64,000 nt of DNA, from NCBI RefSeq assembly GCF_026745355.1, contig NC_079205.1, positions 53,320,025 through 53,384,024 of the forward strand, written 5' to 3'. Made by a program: the position numbers and the translations under genes. The stretch's first letter is position 1; each line of letters starts with the position of its first letter. The notes below the pieces were generated by a model. It made no database searches. It was not told the DNA's origin and worked only from the letters and a program-made list of their open reading frames with translations. Of the stretch, positions 59,513-64,000 are shown one piece after another. Source of the stretch: Beta vulgaris subsp. vulgaris. Its lineage: Eukaryota; Streptophyta; Magnoliopsida; Caryophyllales; Amaranthaceae.

Positions 59513-62500
59513 ATGAGAAAATTTGAGCTTGAAGAGGGTGAAGCTTATATTGTGCAAGATGATGATGATGATGAAAACATTGATCCTGATAGGGATTTCT
59601 CTTACATTGTAAGCACTTCTTGCAAAAGTTTTCTGCTTTTTTTTTTTATTAGGTTTTGATAGTCATACTTGTTCATTACTCCAATTTTGCTCCTTTTGTA
59701 GTATAATTCAATCCAATTATAACTTTGTAGGGTGTGATTTATAGGATTTCTGAGTAGTTGGGGAAATTTGTTTGGTAGAACTTGTTAGTGGAGTTGGGGC
59801 AATTTAAGTAATGATCATTCAAGTGTTGGTAACTTTTGGTGACTGTTGAAGATGATGTGTATTGGTTTGAAGCTTTGTAATTGATGCTTCATGGCCTCCC
59901 CTCCCGACCCTCCGAACAATGGGAAGCAATGCATTTATCTGATATATTGATGAAGAAAATTTTTTAAGCTGGAATTGTATGCTGTTACTTGACTGTGATT
60001 TCCTATGAGGCTTTGAGATATGGATGAAACTTCTATCTTGTAAAATTGCCGGTCTAACTACGTGATCATTGTTGATACATGATCAGTGATCGGACTCAAG
60101 ATTTCTTTCCTTTTGTGATTTTGTGGCTGCGGTTTGTTTACTTGGTAATGTGGGTTTGGTGGGAATTTGAGCACTGCCATTCTATATAATAAATAGTTGA
60201 TGATATTAGAGCTGGGATGACACTCAGTACAGTTTTGCTTGGACGACATAGTCAAGTTTGTTGTTGTAGTGGAATTTTTGCTGTCAGGATTTTGGTACTC
60301 GGACTAGTGAGAGTGAACAAAAGGTCTTAGTCTATCAATTACATTTATCAATCATAACCAAATTCTTGATACAACTTCCTATTTTAGGGTTCATTAACTT
60401 GAAGATTTCAGAGAGAAATGTGTTGGTTGATAATCTATATGGAATGTTCCAGTTTTACTTAGTCATAGGTGATCAGCTTGTTGTAAATGGTTATCAGGTG
60501 TATATTTGGCGTATAGTGAAGACAACCTTTAGTTGACATACTTGTGTAGTCATAAGACAGTGTATAATTGCAACGTTTGGGGGTATCGTAAAGCTAGAAT
60601 AACTAAATTTTCGTATCTTGATAGGCTCTGTGCAGTCCATGACATCCTTTTTCTTTCTTTCCATCTTTCAGTTAGTAGCAAGTCATATATTTCCTTAAAA
60701 CATTATTAGAGAAAGTTTGGCATATATTTTGCTATCAGGCTTCAGAGTACAAACAAGATGCAAAGAGGAGCATAATGTTATTAGAAAAGGACAACCTAAA
60801 ATATAGCACTGGTTTATACTTTTCTTATTATTACTTTCAACCCTCTAAAGAGGATATCTATTGGGTTAACACCTTCCTGATGTTCTGCTGTCCAAGGTGG
60901 TCTCAGCAATTTAAGGTTTATTTGGAATTAAACCGAATCGGCAAAATAGGCGGTAGGCCAATAGACAAGGCTGTCAATCAGGGGATAAGATCTAAGTTAA
61001 GAATTTTTGTTGATACTTTAACTGATAAATCTTATGATCAGGGGATAAGTTCCATGTTGAATGCTAGATGCTCTTTTTTTCTATTTAGATGTATACAGCA
61101 CCTCTGTAAATCATCATTTATGCTTAATAATAATACTGCAATCATTGTAGAGAGAATACAACCTTAGACATGAAAATAATTCATGATTGATTTTTACAGC
61201 AAATGGTTCTGGAACACTTAGCTTGTGCCTGCAAAGTGTTTATGATGTGTTCTATTGACTGTTAAGGGCTTCTTGTAAGACCATATTAGACTAAAGTCAC
61301 AAAGACTACTGAGGCTAGCTCTGACCTACTGGATTTTAATAGCATATAGGTTGAATTTGTTGACCGATGAGTGATGCTTTGGCTGATCTAGTGTGCGAGG
61401 GGAGCATTCTGGGGTCTCTGATAAGGAAACTTGCTCTTCTTGCAATTCACCATACAGGCACAACATTTCCATATTATGGCTGTTTCTTCATTAGAGATTC
61501 ACAGATTTACTGAGTAGGGTTATCTGCTTGTGTTTTTTGGTCCTACTGAAGTAGATAAGCAGAGATGCTAGCTGTAAAGATGTATCCAGTAGGGGTAGGT
61601 AACGTCTTAGGTTTTGTTTCTCCGATGAAGTGCGTAAAGGTGCTAAGTTTCCTTCCCAAATTGTCTTACCTTTGTGTCTTACATAAAATGGTCATAGGGA
61701 AGTTGTTGTACCTAGAATTTCATTGAATCTATGGTGAAGTTTTAGTGCTCTACATTGAATAACAAAGTATGTTTACTACTAGTACTACTACATCGCTGTT
61801 CATCTAAGCTTTATTTGGAGAAGAATTTAGCTGTTTCTTGTAAGACTGTAGTACTTTAAGCATTAAACTGGCATTCAATAGTACTTGAAACATGCCAATG
61901 AGGTTAATTGTCAAAAGAAAGGTGTCATCCTATGGTATATATTAGAAGTCCTTGTTCTGACTCATTATATTTTGTTCTTTCTTAGAAAGTTGGCTCTGAC
62001 TCATGGATGCTTATTGGACTTTAATTTGAAAAAAATAGGTTTTCTTGGTCAATTTGAATTTCTCTCATAGGGATGTCCTCTGAGCTTGCAATTGTTTTTT
62101 TTTAAAAAAAAAAATTAACTCGTGGCTTGTTTGTTAATAAATTTTCTCTGGCCCCTATCATCTCTCTCAAATTTATTTTTAATATTATGGCCTTGAATGT
62201 CTGTAGGACCAGAAGATTGAAAATGTCTTGGGACAGTACCAAAAGGATTTCATGGGTGGGCTTTCGGCAGAGAGCCTGGGTGAGATTTTGCACCATTTAA
62301 ATACTTTCTTTTTGTTAATCTACATTCTTGAGTGATTATATAGCCTTTGTATAATCTTGATAGGTGCAAGATTTGGGGGTTATGGATCATTCCTACCAAT
62401 GCAACAACGCTCTCCTCCAATTTTATCTAATCAGAGAAGCCAGAACCATGTTAGTTCAAAGTCTCCTCATGATCTGCCATCAGAGGTGTATTTTATTGAA

Positions 62501-64000
62501 CAATCTGCTACAGTTTACAGTTATCCTTTTATTTTCTAACTTTTTCCCATAATTTCCGTGTAAATATAATTTTTTTGGAATCCTTGATTGCAGCGTTTCC
62601 ATCAGAACCCAACAGTTGCTGCAAATGATTCGCTGCCGGCTAGATCTATACCTGCTTCTGGTGACCAGAGTGTGGAAACAATGTCTGAATTAGGGATTTC
62701 CTCAATGAACAACCAATTCAGATTTCAAAATTCTGGAGAGTTTGCTTCGAACCACCAAAAGAAGGAATCAGTGAAACATAATTCTGAAAAGAATACACTC
62801 AAGTTTCGAGTCAAAATGGCATCTGAGAATATTGCATCTTTGGATAATTCAGCAATCTACAGTGGCCTTGGTCTTGTTATGTCCCCTTCTACCTCACCTG
62901 AGGATAGCCCATCAGAGAATGATGGGATTTCAACTGGCTTGCAAGAAAGGAATCTGGAATCCCCTTCCGATATTCTCAAGGTGAGCTTGATCACACTTTT
63001 CATGTAAATTATTTGGTAGATGTTTCTTGGTTTATCTTAATACATTGTCGTTCTCCTCAAGCAGATTATGACAACTTTACCTATTCCGGAGAACGACCTA
63101 CTTTCACCTCTTCATGGTAGCTTGCTTTATATAAAGGGTATGGAAAAGAACCTGGAGACTGGTTTACCAGGGATGGGGGAAGCACTTCCTGTCAATGTTG
63201 TTCATGAGAACATATACTTGAAGGGAAAGAAGGAAACAAAGAAGGATAGAAGATCAAAGGTGAAGAATGCAAGTAAGGTAAAAAAATCAAAGCACAAGGA
63301 AGCAAGTGAGGAGAGGAAATCGAATTACAGAGCCCAAATTCAGAAGCCTGTTGAATTGAAAGAGAATGTTGATCATCCTGCAAATACTGCTGCCTTGAGT
63401 GCGACTGGAAGCAAAGATAATGGAGCATTCAGAGTGACAGATAATGTCTCTAATGCCTCCGTTAATGCAGTTGGTGCATATACTGAAGAAAAAAAGCATG
63501 CTTCCATGATGAGCAGGAATGCTGTTTCTAAGCCCTCTACTGTGTTTGATAGGAAAAATGAAATTGGGTATTTGGGTGAAGACATTGGAAACCCAATGAA
63601 ACCAGTACTTGTAGCTAGGCATAAAGCAAAAGAGGAACCTAGTTCAGCAAAAAAGCATGATGCAACCGAGGATGGGGTTGATGCTATCACCTTAAGAGGG
63701 AAAACTGAGAAAGATATAAATTTCGTTCTGAGGAACGACTCCTCTACAGAAAAGAAAGATGAAGTTGGCTGGAGAGGGGATGAGGTGAAAAAGGTCTCCA
63801 AACAACATAATATTTCTAAGGACATTGTGAAAGGGGAAGTTCTCGATTCTGCATATCTCATAGACAAAAATGTCATTTTGGTTCCAAAGAGTGAGTCCAG
63901 TACAGAGAAGAGGAATGAGGGTCGGAGAGAGAGTGCTGTGAACACCTTGCTTAAAGAGCAGAGCAGGGTGAAGGACAAAGTAAAAGAGGAACCTTTTGAT
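59513..64000 (+). CDS. CW-type zinc-finger family protein, N-terminal part (runs off the right edge)
   Basis: Coding exons: 59513-59608, 62207-62279, 62364-62485, 62594-62980, 63065-64000 (still open at the edge). Introns are GT-AG and in frame; 538 residues are visible. The start FELEEGEAYIVQDDDDDENI, then DPDRDFSYIDQKIENVLGQY and SAESLGARFGGYGSFLPMQQ, is the conserved N-terminal block of a large plant family whose members carry a CW-type zinc finger further on. That finger, expected after residue ~550, lies outside the window, so the family rests on the N-terminus. The rest is lysine- and serine-rich (residues about 280-320 strongly basic, KKDRRSKVKNASKVKKSKHK). The CW finger in related proteins reads methylated histone H3K4, suggesting a nuclear chromatin role. 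Intron 1 is 2.6 kb. Confidence 0.9.

Overview
The window is nuclear DNA of a flowering plant. Its genes have many GT-AG introns, it is AT-rich, and it is packed with plant-type transposable elements (Ty3/gypsy, Helitron, L1-type LINEs with an RNase H domain, hAT, Mutator, Tourist and Stowaway MITEs). The intron-rich genes match dicot families; the species cannot be fixed from the sequence alone.

Four host genes are supported, all on the + strand. (1) Cyclin H, the regulatory subunit of the CDK-activating kinase, lies at 13545-22895 in 13 coding exons (328 aa). (2) A meiotic cyclin of the SOLO DANCERS (SDS) type lies at 33750-38503 in 7 exons (498 aa). (3) A short cullin-like protein lies at 41434-45253 in 7 coding exons (303 aa); it keeps the N-terminal cullin repeats and has no cullin-homology/RBX1-binding half. 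(4) The first 5 exons of a large CW-type zinc-finger family protein start at 59513 and run off the right edge.

Layout: 195-6591 is a minus-strand, decayed gypsy element with one complete 2.49-kb LTR. Its LTR edge interrupts a Helitron, whose Pif1-like helicase and RPA-like remains fill 6592 to about 11860. A hAT MITE and tandem repeats follow up to the cyclin H gene. Behind cyclin H come LINE remnants and then LINE-A (about 26111-32790, minus strand), which carries a second, 5'-truncated LINE (30589-31373) with a 14-bp target duplication. A Stowaway element precedes SDS. SDS introns 2 and 5 each hold a MITE. After the cullin-like gene lie a hAT MITE, a 617-bp Mutator-like element built round eight palindromes, another hAT element, and LINE-B (48725-54284, plus strand) with an exact 12-bp target duplication. 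LINE-A and LINE-B are related and point outwards on either side of the SDS and cullin-like genes. A Mutator-like element with gene-like filler precedes the CW gene.

The host genes do not form an operon-like unit. Three of the four belong to cell-cycle or ubiquitin-ligase families (CAK cyclin, meiotic cyclin, cullin-like), but common regulation cannot be claimed from the sequence. The most unusual structures are the palindrome array at 47193-47556, the short cullin-like gene, and an extra ORF in the gypsy leader.
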